From NCBI GenBank assembly GCA_025355465.1, contig JANXZO010000002.1:1-64000 (forward strand): a stretch of DNA of 64,000 nt. The letters run 5' to 3'. A model generated the notes under the pieces. That model was not told the DNA's origin. It saw nothing but the letters and a program-made list of their open reading frames with translations, and searched no databases. A program made the translations under genes and the position numbers. Below are positions 15,872 to 25,312 of the stretch, in pieces (positions within the stretch are counted from its first letter, which is position 1; every line of letters begins with the position of its first letter). The stretch comes from Bacteroidales bacterium. Lineage in GTDB: Bacteria; Bacteroidota; Bacteroidia; Bacteroidales; FEN-979.

Positions 15872-18193
15872 TTACTTTTTCTTCTTCGATTTTGATTTCG
15901 ACGGAGTGGTGTTTGCAATGATGTTTTTACAATCGTCCAGGGTCAGCTCCTTCGGATCTTTTCCCTTGGGGATCTTGTAGTTCTCCTTACCGGCGGCGAT
16001 ATAGGCACCGAAACGGCCGTTGAGCACCTGGATCACCAGTTTGTCATCGGTGAACTCTCTGACCAGCTTCTGACTGTCGGCCAGCCGTTTGGCAGCCATG
16101 ATCTCCGTAGCCAGCTCAAGTGTTACCTCCAGCGGGTCCACATCCTTCGGCAAAGAGTAAAAAAGCGAATTGTGGCGTACGTAGGGACCAAATCTTCCGA
16201 TGGAGGCGGTTACATCCTTTCCTTCGAACTCACCCAGCGTGCGTGGCAGCTTGAACAGATCCATCGCTTCGGCCAGACTGATGGTATCGATGCTCTGTCC
16301 CTTTTTAAGTGCGGCAAATCTGGGCTTGTTCTCGGCATCGGCCTCCCCCAGTTGCACCATGGGTCCGTAGCGGCCGATCTTTACGTAAACGTTGCTGCCG
16401 CTCACGGGATCGGGGCCCAGCAGCTTCTCGCCGCTCACCTTTTTGGTATTCTCGAGCGTTGCTTCGATCTGGCTGTGGAACGGGAAATAAAACTCCTTTA
16501 TCATCTGATTCCACACGATGTTTCCTTCGGCGATCTCATCAAATTCCAGCTCCACATTGGCTGTGAAATTGAAATCGAGGATGTTCTGGAAGTGCTGCAT
16601 CAGGAAGGTGTTCACCAGCGTGCCGATGTCGGTGGGAAAGAGTTTTGATTTTTCGAAGCCGGCATTTTCCGTCTTCTGCTCCTCCTTCACCGTTGCCTCT
16701 TTGAGCGTGATGGTGGTATAGCCGCGGGTGATTCCGGGCCGGTCTTCCTTTACCACATAACCGCGCTTCTGGATAGTGGAGATGGTGGGGGCATAGGTGG
16801 AAGGCCGCCCGATACCCAGCTCCTCAAGTTTTTTGACCAGCATCGCCTCGGTATACCGGCAGGGCTGTTGCGTGAACTTCTCCTGCGCCGTCATCTCGCT
16901 GAGCTCGAGCATTTCGCCCGGCGACATGACCGGCAGCATTCCCTCCTGGTCATCCTGCTCTTCATCATCGCTCGACTCCATATAAACCTTCAGGAAGCCG
17001 TCGAACCGGATGACCTCGCCCCGGGCGATGAACTTCTCGGTTGCTCCCGAAACTTTTATCGTTGCGGTGGTCTTCTCCAGTTCCGCATCGGCCATCTGGG
17101 AGGCAATGGTACGTTTCCAGATCAGCTCATACAGCCGTTTGTGTGTTTTGTCTCCCTCGATGGAGCGGGTGGCCATGAAGGTGGGCCGGATGGCTTCGTG
17201 CGCCTCCTGGGCTCCCTTGGTTTTGGTGGCGTATTTGCGGATCTTGACATATTCCGCTCCGAAACTTTCCGAGATCTCCTTCTTCGACAGGTTCAGCGCC
17301 ATGTCGGAGAGGTTCACCGAGTCGGTACGCATGTAGGTGATCTTCCCCGATTCGTAGAGTTCCTGGGCCACGCGCATGGTGTTGGCCACCGAGAAGCTCA
17401 GCTTGCGCGAAGCCTCCTGCTGCAGCGTGGAGGTGGTGAAAGGCGGTGCGGGCGACTTGCGTGCCGGCCGTGTCTCCACATCCTCCACGGTATAGGTGAC
17501 CTTTTTACACTTCTCCAGGAAGGCGATGGCCTCCTCCTTTTTGGCAAACCGTTTGTTCAGTTCGGCCTGCACATGGGAGAGCTTATTGCCGTTTTTAACG
17601 ATAAAATCGCCCACCACGCGAAAGGCAGAGGTGCTCCGGAAATTCCGGATCTCCTCCTCACGTTCAACAATGAGCCTTACCGCCACCGACTGAACCCTGC
17701 CGGCGGAGAGGGAAGGTTTGATCTTTTTCCACAACAGCGGAGAGAGCTCAAAGCCAACCAGGCGGTCGAGTACACGGCGTGCCTGTTGTGCATCAACCAG
17801 GTGTTTATCGATGGCCCTGGGGTTTTCGATAGCCTCCTGGATGGCTGATTTGGTTATTTCGTGGAAAGCGATCCGTTTGGTGTTCTGCTCTTCCAGTCCG
17901 AGGGCTTCGATGAGATGCCACGATATGGCCTCCCCTTCACGGTCCTCGTCCGATGCAAGCCATACGATCTCCGCCTCCTGAGCCAGCTTTTTCAACTCGG
18001 CAACAATCTTTTTCTTCTCCGGGGAGATGATGTATCTCGGAATAAATCCTTTTTCAATATCCACCCCCAGGTCCTTCTTCGAAAGGTCGGCCACGTGCCC
18101 CATGCAAGACTTCACCGTGAAATCCTTACCCAGGAATCCACCGATGGTTTTGGCCTTTGCAGGAGACTCAACAATTACAAGATTTTTCGTCAT
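15872..18193 (-). CDS. topA: DNA topoisomerase I (type IA)
   Basis: 773 aa. Relaxes negative supercoils by single-strand passage. Toprim domain at the N-terminus (NLVIVESPAKAKTIGGFLG; DxD in WLASDEDREGEAISWHL), then LSAGRVQSVAVRLIVEREEEI, and the active-site tyrosine in GKITYMRTDSVNLS (about residue 293). Decatenation-loop and gate regions follow. The C-terminus has three TopA C-terminal repeats, each with a GRYGP, GRFGPYV or GRFGAYIA core, instead of cysteine zinc ribbons, and a lysine-rich tail. Divergent from miaB, with separate promoters for each. Confidence 0.96.
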   Translation of the reverse strand: MTKNLVIVESPAKAKTIGGFLGKDFTVKSCMGHVADLSKKDLGVDIEKGFIPRYIISPEKKKIVAELKKLAQEAEIVWLASDEDREGEAISWHLIEALGLEEQNTKRIAFHEITKSAIQEAIENPRAIDKHLVDAQQARRVLDRLVGFELSPLLWKKIKPSLSAGRVQSVAVRLIVEREEEIRNFRSTSAFRVVGDFIVKNGNKLSHVQAELNKRFAKKEEAIAFLEKCKKVTYTVEDVETRPARKSPAPPFTTSTLQQEASRKLSFSVANTMRVAQELYESGKITYMRTDSVNLSDMALNLSKKEISESFGAEYVKIRKYATKTKGAQEAHEAIRPTFMATRSIEGDKTHKRLYELIWKRTIASQMADAELEKTTATIKVSGATEKFIARGEVIRFDGFLKVYMESSDDEEQDDQEGMLPVMSPGEMLELSEMTAQEKFTQQPCRYTEAMLVKKLEELGIGRPSTYAPTISTIQKRGYVVKEDRPGITRGYTTITLKEATVKEEQKTENAGFEKSKLFPTDIGTLVNTFLMQHFQNILDFNFTANVELEFDEIAEGNIVWNQMIKEFYFPFHSQIEATLENTKKVSGEKLLGPDPVSGSNVYVKIGRYGPMVQLGEADAENKPRFAALKKGQSIDTISLAEAMDLFKLPRTLGEFEGKDVTASIGRFGPYVRHNSLFYSLPKDVDPLEVTLELATEIMAAKRLADSQKLVREFTDDKLVIQVLNGRFGAYIAAGKENYKIPKGKDPKELTLDDCKNIIANTTPSKSKSKKKK

Positions 18194-18226
18194 CGGACGT
18201 CCGTTTTAGTTTTCGAAATCCGGTGC

Positions 18227-18234
18227 AAAAGTAA
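18227..18234 (-). promoter_or_regulatory. -7 box for topA
   Basis: TACTTTTG followed by C on the minus strand, 34 bp before the topA ATG (18193). Confidence 0.6.
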
Positions 18235-18252
18235 GACAATAAAGTTAATCCG

Positions 18253-18260
18253 TACCTTTG
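18253..18260 (+). promoter_or_regulatory. -7 box for miaB
   Basis: TACCTTTG followed by C, about 50 bp before the miaB start. The two divergent -7 boxes are 18 bp apart, so RNA polymerase binding at one may interfere with the other. Confidence 0.6.
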
Positions 18261-18312
18261 CATCGCTTTTTTATGCTTAATCGGGTTTGGAAACGAAAGG
18301 TAAACTGTCATT

Positions 18313-19641
18313 GTGAAAAACATTCAGAAGGTTTATATAGAGACCTATGGCTGCCAGATGAATTTATCTGACAGTGAGATCGTTGTATCAATTTTATCGG
18401 AAGGCGGATACGGTCGCACCGAAGACATAAATTCGGCCGATATAATTTTTGTAAACACCTGTTCGATCCGTGAGAATGCGGAGGAGCGGGTGCGAAAGCG
18501 GTTGCAATTTTTCAGATCCCTCCGAAAGAAGAAACCGGAGCTGGTGATCGGCCTGCTTGGCTGTATGGCCGACCGTACCAGGGCCGCCCTGATGGATGAG
18601 GAGAAGTTGCTCGACCTGGTGGCCGGGCCCGATGCCTACCGCGATCTGCCGCAGCTGCTCAGCCAGGTTGGCAGCGGACAAAAGGCGATCAACACCATCC
18701 TTTCGGCCGATGAAACCTATGCCGATATCACCCCTGTGCGGCTTGATGCCAACCATGTTTCGGCGTTTATCTCCATCATGCGGGGATGTGAAAATTACTG
18801 CTCCTACTGTGTGGTTCCCTCCACCCGAGGACAGGAGCGCAGCCGCGACGCAGCCTCTGTTGTGAACGAAACACGCGATCTTTTTGAAAAAGGATACCGG
18901 GAGGTGACCCTGCTGGGCCAGAACGTGAACTCCTACGAATGGAAGTCCGGCGATGAAACCATCAATTTCGCCCGGTTGCTCGAACGGGTCGCCCAGGTGG
19001 ATCCGCTGATGCGTGTGAGGTTCGCCACCTCCCACCCCAAAGACATCTCCGACGAACTGTTGCATACCATCGCCCGCCACACTAACCTCTGCAAGACGAT
19101 CCACCTGCCTGTGCAGTCGGGGAGCAACCGCATGCTCGACCTGATGAACCGCAAATACACCCGCGAACAGTACATGGAACGCATCGACGCCATCCGCAGG
19201 ATCATCCCCGGATGTGCCATCTCCACCGATATCATCGCCGGCTTTTGCCATGAAACGGAGCAGGACCACCGCGACACCCTCTCGCTGATGGAGTGGGTTG
19301 GCTACGACTACGCCTACATGTTCAAATACTCGGAACGCCCGCAAACCCTGGCGGCGGATACCCTTCCCGACAATGTGCCCGGGACGGTGAAAGAGCAGCG
19401 GTTGCGCGAGATCATCGACCTGCAGCAGAAGCTCTCCTACCAAAGCAACAGGCAGGATACCGGTAAAACATTTGAAGTGCTGGTGGAAGGCGTATCAAAA
19501 CGCGCTGAAACCCGGTATTACGGTCGAAATTCGCAAAACAAGGTGGTGGTCTTCCCGAAAACGGGATCCGGTCCGGGTAGCTATGTACACGTTCAGGTAG
19601 AAAGGTTTACCTCCGCCACCCTCCTCGGGAAGGTGGTTTGA
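18313..19641 (+). CDS. miaB: tRNA-2-methylthio-N6-dimethylallyladenosine synthase
   Basis: 442 aa. A radical-SAM methylthiotransferase acting on i6A37 of tRNA. The N-terminal UPF0004 domain carries the three auxiliary-cluster cysteines (TYGCQMNLSDSE, NTCSIRENAEER, GLLGCMADR). The radical SAM CxxxCxxC is CENYCSYCVVP near residue 157, and a C-terminal TRAM domain runs from about residue 375. The GTG start (18313) gives the family's MKNIQKVYIETYGCQMN beginning. Upstream lies a perfect -7 box. Confidence 0.95.
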   Translation: MKNIQKVYIETYGCQMNLSDSEIVVSILSEGGYGRTEDINSADIIFVNTCSIRENAEERVRKRLQFFRSLRKKKPELVIGLLGCMADRTRAALMDEEKLLDLVAGPDAYRDLPQLLSQVGSGQKAINTILSADETYADITPVRLDANHVSAFISIMRGCENYCSYCVVPSTRGQERSRDAASVVNETRDLFEKGYREVTLLGQNVNSYEWKSGDETINFARLLERVAQVDPLMRVRFATSHPKDISDELLHTIARHTNLCKTIHLPVQSGSNRMLDLMNRKYTREQYMERIDAIRRIIPGCAISTDIIAGFCHETEQDHRDTLSLMEWVGYDYAYMFKYSERPQTLAADTLPDNVPGTVKEQRLREIIDLQQKLSYQSNRQDTGKTFEVLVEGVSKRAETRYYGRNSQNKVVVFPKTGSGPGSYVHVQVERFTSATLLGKVV

Positions 19642-19672
19642 TTTTAGGTCTATTTTAGGCAGCGTGATCCTT

Positions 19673-19701
19673 ACAAATTTTTTATTTTTGCCAAAATTTG
19701 T
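19673..19701 (+). promoter_or_regulatory. Promoter of the exopolysaccharide operon with an overlapping inverted repeat
   Basis: The -7 box TATTTTTG (19683-19690) is enclosed by a perfect 9 bp inverted repeat, ACAAATTTT (19673-19681) and AAAATTTGT (19693-19701). A repressor bound here would block the promoter, so it is a candidate operator. Confidence 0.5.
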
Positions 19702-19731
19702 GTAATTTCGCCCCCTAAAACCAAGGTTTTT

Positions 19732-20529
19732 ATGAAACAAACCCTAACCCTGCTGACGAAACCCGCAACACTTCTTCTGGTCATCATTCTTGCCTTTACC
19801 TCCTGCGTTCCCCAGAAAAAGATCAAATACCTCCAGCGGCTTCAGAAGGAAGATACCACCACCTACTTTCAGAACAAACACGATGTGGATTACAAGCTTC
19901 AGCCCAAGGACAACATCTACGTGAGGGTTTACAGTCTGGATGAGAAGACCTACATGTTCTTCAACAAACAGAGCGGCAGCAGCAGTTACAACGACTACGC
20001 CAACGATGCCTCCATCTACCTGAACAGCTACGGGGTGGATATGAACGGCTACATCGACTTCCCGGTTATCGGAAAAGTGTATGTAAAAGACCTTACCGCC
20101 GAGCAGATAAAAGACATGGTTCAGAAGCTGATCGATGAGTACCTGCGTGAAACCACCGTGATCGTGAAAATCGTGAACTTCCGGGTGACGGTGCTTGGCG
20201 AGGTGACGCGTCCGGGCGAATTCAAGGTTTACCAGGATGACCTGAACCTGTTTGAAGCCATCTCGCTGGCCGGCGACATGACCGAATTCGCCAACCGCAG
20301 CAAGGTAGCCCTGATCCGCAAGAGCAAGGGAGGTTCGTCGGTTCATTACCTCGACCTCACCAGCGACAAGATGCTTTCGTCGAGTTTATACTACCTCCAG
20401 CCCAACGACATCATCTATATCGCCCCGCTAGGCTACAAACGCTGGGGCTTAGGCTCGCAGTTCCCCTGGGCCATCATCCTCGCCTCCATTTCGACAACAC
20501 TGTTATTGATCAATTATATCACAAAATAA
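19732..20529 (+). CDS. Outer-membrane polysaccharide export lipoprotein (Wza family)
   Basis: 265 aa. A lipoprotein signal ends in AFTSC (Cys about residue 25). The poly-export domain starts near residue 58 (LQPKDNIYVRVYSLDEKTY), and a SLBB-type domain runs from about residue 142 (VTVLGEVTRPGEFKVYQDDLNLFEAISLAGDMTEFANRSKV). A C-terminal membrane helix (FPWAIILASISTTLLLINYI) fits an outer-membrane helix of the Wza type. It should form the outer-membrane channel for capsule or exopolysaccharide. The tyrosine-kinase/chain-length partner starts 11 bp downstream. Confidence 0.92.
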   Translation: MKQTLTLLTKPATLLLVIILAFTSCVPQKKIKYLQRLQKEDTTTYFQNKHDVDYKLQPKDNIYVRVYSLDEKTYMFFNKQSGSSSYNDYANDASIYLNSYGVDMNGYIDFPVIGKVYVKDLTAEQIKDMVQKLIDEYLRETTVIVKIVNFRVTVLGEVTRPGEFKVYQDDLNLFEAISLAGDMTEFANRSKVALIRKSKGGSSVHYLDLTSDKMLSSSLYYLQPNDIIYIAPLGYKRWGLGSQFPWAIILASISTTLLLINYITK

Positions 20530-20540
20530 AAGCAACCATC

Positions 20541-23030
20541 GTGAACGACAATATTCAGGATCTCTCCCAACAGCAGCAGTCGGTAGACTATAAGATCATT
20601 CTGTTCAAATTTTACCGCTACTGGTATTTCTTTGCCGTGACCATCTTTATCGCGCTCACCATTGCCTTTATTTTCAACAAATACACCAAGCCGGTTTACG
20701 AAGTAAAGACCACCGTGCTGGTAAAGGACAAGTCGGAGAACAAGATCAACCCGCAGGATCTGCTGGGCATCAGCCTGGGCAACAACATGCAGAACCTGCA
20801 GAATGAGATCGGGATCCTCTCCTCCTATTCAATGACCAACAGAACGGTTTCCAAGATCGGGTTCGAAGTATCGTATTCCAGTGAAGACAACTTCGTTTCC
20901 AAGGAGCTCTACCGCGACAATCCGTTTACCGTGTTGATGGACACCTCGGTTTCTCAGCCGGTGAATGTGGATTTCAATGTTACCATCCTCTCCCGCGACA
21001 AATACAGGCTGGAGGCCAAGGATGAGGATGTGAAATTCTACTCCTTCTCCAAAAAGAAGATGGATGAGGGGCGTAAAGAGCAGGTATCGCTCGACGAGAC
21101 TCTGGAATTTGGCCAGACGGTGCAATCCCGGCAGTACCGGTTCAAAGTGGTGCTCAACAACAACTTTGATGCGACGAAAGACCTTAAACGCTCCTTCAAC
21201 TTCAGTTTCCGCGACTACGACGGACTGGTGAAAGAGTTTAAATCGTTCAGCCTCGAGCCGATCAACAAAGAGGCTTCCATTGTTGAGATCAAACTCAAGG
21301 GAGGCAATACGGCCAAGCTCACCGACTTCCTCAATGCCCTAACCAAAGAGTACCTGGCCAAGGGGCTGGAGCGGAAAAATGTGGTGGCCTCGCGCACCAT
21401 CTCCTTTATCGACAATGAGCTCCGGGGGATCACCGATTCGCTGAATGCCTCAGAAAAAGCCCTGATGGTGTTCCGTACCAACAAAGAGATCATGAACCTC
21501 GACGACGAAGCAAAAGGGGTTTTTGAGAAGATGATGCAGCTGCAGGATGAAAAGGCCATCCTTGTGGTAAAGTCGAAGTACCTGCTGAACATGAAGCAAT
21601 ATATTGAGGAGAATCAGAAACTCGATGAGCTGATCGTTCCTGCCTCCATGGGGATCGACAACACGGTGCTGAACGACCTCACCATGCAGCTGACCACCCT
21701 CTACCAGAAACGCACTGAAACCGCACAGTACAGCAAAGACAAGAACCCCGGACTGAAAGCCATCGACCTGCAGATCGCCACCACCAAAAATGCCCTTTAC
21801 GAAAATGTGAAGAGCGCCATCAACTCCAACGATATCGCCGTGAGTGAGATCAACAGCCGCATCAACTTCATCAACGGCCGCATCAACAAGCTGCCCGAGA
21901 CCCAGCGCGTGCTTTTCGGCATCGAACGTAAATTCAAACTCACGGATGCCATCTACACCTACCTGCTGCAGAAGCGGTCGGAGGCGCAGATCACCCAGGC
22001 CGCCAACCTCTCCGACAATGAGGTTGTGGATGCAGCCAGTGGCGAAGGACTCTCTCCCGTGTTTCCCAAGAAGAGCCTTAACTACATCATCGCCCTCATT
22101 CTGGGTATCATCCTGCCCATCATCTACATCCTGGGCAAGGACTATTTCAACGATACCATCATGGAGAAGGAGGACATCGAGAAGCTGACCAGTCTGCCCA
22201 TCGTAGGCCATGTGATCCACAACGACAAAGCCAGCAAGGTGGTGGTGATCGACTCCCCGAAATCAACCATTGCCGAGTCGTTCCGTTCGGTACGTACCAA
22301 CATCAACTACCTGCTGAAGGGAAAAGAGCGGCAAACCATCCTCATCACCTCCGACATGGTGAGCGCCGGAAAGACCTTTACCTCCATCAACCTGGCCTGT
22401 ATCTATGCCCTTTACGGCAAAAAGACCCTGCTGATGGGATTCGACCTGCGCAAGCCCAAGATATACCAGGACTTCGGCCTGACCAACACCGAAGGGATCA
22501 GCTCCTACCTCATCAACAAGAGCAAGCTCGAAAACATCATTCAGCATTCGGGCATCGAAAACCTCGACATCATCATGGCCGGACCGGTACCGCCAAACCC
22601 GGCCGAGCTGATTGCCTCGGCCAAATGCACCGAGATGTTCAACCACCTCAAGGAGATCTACGACTACATCGTGATCGACACCCCGCCTGTGGGGCTTGTC
22701 ACCGATGCCTTCCTGCTGATGAAGCATGCCGATGCCAACCTCTTCCTGGTTCGCCAGGATTACACCCACAAGAAGGTCTTCGGTTCGATCATCAAAGACA
22801 TGGAAAAGCGCGACATCCCCAACCTGGCCATCATGATCAACGACGTGAAGCTGAACAAGAACTCCTACGGCTATGGATACGGTTATGGCTATGGCTATGG
22901 CTACGGTTACGGATATGGCTACGGTTACGGCTACGGTTACGGGTATGGATACGGCTATGGTTACTATTCCGACGACAAGGATACAAGCAAGAAGAAAACA
23001 TTGCTGCAGCGGATATTCGGCAAAGCATAA
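20541..23030 (+). CDS. Polysaccharide co-polymerase/BY-tyrosine kinase (Wzc family) with Tyr-Gly tail
   Basis: 829 aa, GTG start. Two membrane helices (about residues 29-48 and 515-533) enclose a periplasmic Wzz/GNVR region with coiled coils. The cytoplasmic BY-kinase follows: Walker A in ITSDMVSAGKTFTSINLA (lacking the usual PGEGKT proline/glutamate), Walker A' in LLMGFDLRKPKIY and Walker B in YIVIDTPPVGLVTDAF. The C-terminal tyrosine cluster, the autophosphorylation site in this family, is a perfect run of 16 Tyr-Gly dipeptides (residues 776-807) and then YYSDDKD. It controls polymer length and export with the Wza-like protein. cysD begins 17 bp downstream. Confidence 0.93.
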   Translation: MNDNIQDLSQQQQSVDYKIILFKFYRYWYFFAVTIFIALTIAFIFNKYTKPVYEVKTTVLVKDKSENKINPQDLLGISLGNNMQNLQNEIGILSSYSMTNRTVSKIGFEVSYSSEDNFVSKELYRDNPFTVLMDTSVSQPVNVDFNVTILSRDKYRLEAKDEDVKFYSFSKKKMDEGRKEQVSLDETLEFGQTVQSRQYRFKVVLNNNFDATKDLKRSFNFSFRDYDGLVKEFKSFSLEPINKEASIVEIKLKGGNTAKLTDFLNALTKEYLAKGLERKNVVASRTISFIDNELRGITDSLNASEKALMVFRTNKEIMNLDDEAKGVFEKMMQLQDEKAILVVKSKYLLNMKQYIEENQKLDELIVPASMGIDNTVLNDLTMQLTTLYQKRTETAQYSKDKNPGLKAIDLQIATTKNALYENVKSAINSNDIAVSEINSRINFINGRINKLPETQRVLFGIERKFKLTDAIYTYLLQKRSEAQITQAANLSDNEVVDAASGEGLSPVFPKKSLNYIIALILGIILPIIYILGKDYFNDTIMEKEDIEKLTSLPIVGHVIHNDKASKVVVIDSPKSTIAESFRSVRTNINYLLKGKERQTILITSDMVSAGKTFTSINLACIYALYGKKTLLMGFDLRKPKIYQDFGLTNTEGISSYLINKSKLENIIQHSGIENLDIIMAGPVPPNPAELIASAKCTEMFNHLKEIYDYIVIDTPPVGLVTDAFLLMKHADANLFLVRQDYTHKKVFGSIIKDMEKRDIPNLAIMINDVKLNKNSYGYGYGYGYGYGYGYGYGYGYGYGYGYGYGYGYYSDDKDTSKKKTLLQRIFGKA
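22866..22961 (+). repeat. Hexanucleotide Tyr-Gly coding repeat in the wzc-like tail
   Basis: Sixteen consecutive TAY-GGN codon pairs. Synonymous codons vary (TAC/TAT; GGC/GGT/GGA/GGG), so the array is not a recent perfect DNA repeat; the peptide pattern itself seems to be kept. Confidence 0.95.
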
Positions 23031-23047
23031 TTGGAAGCAGGGGAGCA

Positions 23048-23953
23048 ATGAATGATTATCAGTTAACTCATCTGAAGGAGCTGGAGGCGGAGGCAATTTA
23101 CGTTTTGCGTGAAGTTGCCGCACAGTTTGAACGACCGGTTTTGCTTTTCTCAGGCGGGAAAGATTCCATTGTGCTGGTTCACCTCTCCCGCAAGGCTTTC
23201 CACCCCGCGAAGATCCCCTTTCCGTTGCTCCACATCGATACCGGCCACAATTTCGGCGAGACCCTCGAATTCCGCGACACCCTTGTGGAGACCCTCCAGG
23301 CCAGGCTGCTGGTAGGTTCTGTTCAGGAGTCGATAGACCGGGGACGTGCCGTAGAGGAGCACGGAATCAACGCCAGCCGGAACGTGCTGCAAACGGTTAC
23401 CCTGCTCGACACCCTGGAAAAACACAAATTCGATGCGGCCATTGGCGGCGCCCGCCGCGACGAAGAGAAGGCACGCGCCAAGGAGCGCTTTTTTTCGCAC
23501 CGTGATGAGTTCGGCCAGTGGGATCCCAAAAACCAGCGACCGGAACTCTGGTACCTGTTCAACGGAAAAAAAAGGATGGGCGAGCACTTCAGGGTCTTCC
23601 CCATCAGCAACTGGACCGAGATGGATGTGTGGCAGTATATCCTGGCCGAAAACATCGATCTGCCGAGCATCTATTTCACCCACGAACGCGACGTCTTTTT
23701 CCGCGACGGAGTGTGGCTGGCAGCGGCCCCGTTCATGAAACTGAAACCTGCCGAAAAGGTGGAACATCGCCGCGTCCGCTGCCGTACCGTCGGTGATATC
23801 AGTTGCACCGGATTGACCCTCTCCACGGCCGATACCGTGGAGGATATCATTCAGGAGATTGCCGCCACCCGTGTTACCGAGCGTGGCGGAAGGTACGACG
23901 ACCGCCGTTCGGAGGCAGCCATGGAAGACCGGAAAAAGGAGGGCTATTTTTGA
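23048..23953 (+). CDS. cysD: Sulfate adenylyltransferase subunit 2
   Basis: 301 aa from the ATG at 23048. A longer frame reaches back into the wzc gene and is rejected because MNDYQLTHLKELEAEAIYVLRE is the family N-terminus. PP-loop ATP pyrophosphatase motif VLLFSGGKDSIVLVHL; further family regions are IDTGHNFGETLEFRD, AAIGGARRDEEKARAKER and FPISNWTEMDVWQYI. With CysN it makes adenosine 5'-phosphosulfate from ATP and sulfate. Its stop overlaps the cysN start by one base (TGATG). Its place right after exopolysaccharide export genes, 17 bp from the kinase stop, is unusual. Confidence 0.95.
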   Translation: MNDYQLTHLKELEAEAIYVLREVAAQFERPVLLFSGGKDSIVLVHLSRKAFHPAKIPFPLLHIDTGHNFGETLEFRDTLVETLQARLLVGSVQESIDRGRAVEEHGINASRNVLQTVTLLDTLEKHKFDAAIGGARRDEEKARAKERFFSHRDEFGQWDPKNQRPELWYLFNGKKRMGEHFRVFPISNWTEMDVWQYILAENIDLPSIYFTHERDVFFRDGVWLAAAPFMKLKPAEKVEHRRVRCRTVGDISCTGLTLSTADTVEDIIQEIAATRVTERGGRYDDRRSEAAMEDRKKEGYF

Positions 23954-25233
23954 TGGAACCAACATTTTCGACCCGGGCCTATTTAAACATGGAGCTGCTC
24001 CGCTTCACGACCGCCGGCAGTGTGGACGACGGCAAGAGCACGCTGATCGGCCGGTTGCTCTACGACAGCAAATCCATTTTTGAAGACCAGCTGGATGCCG
24101 TAAAGCGTGCCAGCATTCAGAAAGGAGGCGAACACCTCAACCTGGCGCTCTTTACCGACGGTTTGCGCGCCGAGCGTGAACAGGGCATCACCATCGATGT
24201 AGCCTACCGCTATTTTGCCACCCCCAGCCGTAAATTCATCATCGCCGACACCCCCGGACATATCCAGTACACCCGCAACATGGTTACCGGGGCCAGCACC
24301 GCCAACGCCGCCATCGTGCTCATCGATGCCCGCAACGGCGTCATCGAACAGACCCACCGCCATGCCTACATCGCCTCGCTGCTGGGCATCCCGCACATTG
24401 TGGTGTGCATCAACAAAATGGATTTGATGGACTACCGCGAGGATGTGTACCTTCAAATACTGAACGACTTCCAGGACTTTGCCAGCCGGATCTTTCCCGA
24501 TCAGGATATGCGCTTCATCCCCATCAGTGCGCTGCACGGCGATAATGTGGTGAAGCCATCGCAGAATATGCCCTGGTACGCCGGCGGAACGTTGCTGAAC
24601 GTGCTGGAGACCATTCCCATCAGCCAGGACCACGACCTGGTGCATCCCCGTTTCCCGGTTCAGTACGTGGTACGGCCGGAGTCGGACGAATTCCACGACT
24701 ACCGCGGATATGCCGGCAGGGTGGCAGGCGGATTCTTTCATCCCGGCGACAAGGTGGTGGTATTGCCCTCCGGACTGCATACGGAAATTGCTGCGGTGGA
24801 CACCTTTTCAGGTCCGCTGGCCGAGGCCCACCCCCCCATGTCGGTAACCCTTACCCTGAAAGACGACATCGACATCAGCCGCGGCGACATGATTGCAGGA
24901 GCCGGTGACGTACCCGCTTCGGGTTGCGACATCACCGCCATGCTCTGCTGGATGAACCCGAAACCCCTGCAACCCGGGGGTAAATATGCCCTGAAACACA
25001 CCACCCGCGACGTGAAGTGCATCCTCAGCGAAGTAGACTATGTGCTCAACATCAACACCCTGGAACAGGTGGCCGAAAACAGGCAGGTGAAGATGAACGA
25101 CATCGCCCGTGTGAAGCTCCGAACCACCAAACCCCTCTTCTTTGACGCCTACAAAACCAACCGCATCACCGGCAGCATCATCCTGATCGACGAAGCGACC
25201 AACGAAACCGTAGCTGCCGGAATGATCCTCTGA
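23953..25233 (+). CDS. cysN: Sulfate adenylyltransferase subunit 1 (GTPase)
   Basis: 426 aa, starting at the ATG that shares a base with the cysD stop. An EF-Tu-like GTPase that couples GTP hydrolysis to APS synthesis. Motifs: FTTAGSVDDGKSTLIGRLLYD (P-loop), EREQGITIDVAYR, IADTPGHIQYTRNMVTGAS (G3) and CINKMDLMDY (G4). Two beta-barrel domains follow. There is no C-terminal CysC (APS kinase) domain, so it is a plain CysN and not NodQ-like. No cysC, cysH or sulfotransferase lies in the window, so assimilation and polymer sulfation cannot be told apart. Confidence 0.95.
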   Translation: MEPTFSTRAYLNMELLRFTTAGSVDDGKSTLIGRLLYDSKSIFEDQLDAVKRASIQKGGEHLNLALFTDGLRAEREQGITIDVAYRYFATPSRKFIIADTPGHIQYTRNMVTGASTANAAIVLIDARNGVIEQTHRHAYIASLLGIPHIVVCINKMDLMDYREDVYLQILNDFQDFASRIFPDQDMRFIPISALHGDNVVKPSQNMPWYAGGTLLNVLETIPISQDHDLVHPRFPVQYVVRPESDEFHDYRGYAGRVAGGFFHPGDKVVVLPSGLHTEIAAVDTFSGPLAEAHPPMSVTLTLKDDIDISRGDMIAGAGDVPASGCDITAMLCWMNPKPLQPGGKYALKHTTRDVKCILSEVDYVLNINTLEQVAENRQVKMNDIARVKLRTTKPLFFDAYKTNRITGSIILIDEATNETVAAGMIL

Positions 25234-25312
25234 AATCGTCACTTTCCTGCAATAAATCCGGAAAAAATCAGTTATTTTGAATAGTTTTCACCATTCCCGA
25301 AATATCCCGTTC

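Noticed and set aside
22625-23047. Open frame extending cysD far upstream across the end of the wzc-like gene
   Set aside because: It is the third-frame shadow of the Tyr-Gly repeat and the kinase domain; cysD family resemblance starts at 23048.
23803-23952. Upstream extension of cysN
   Set aside because: It overlaps cysD in another frame; the TGATG overlap at 23951-23955 gives the natural coupled start.
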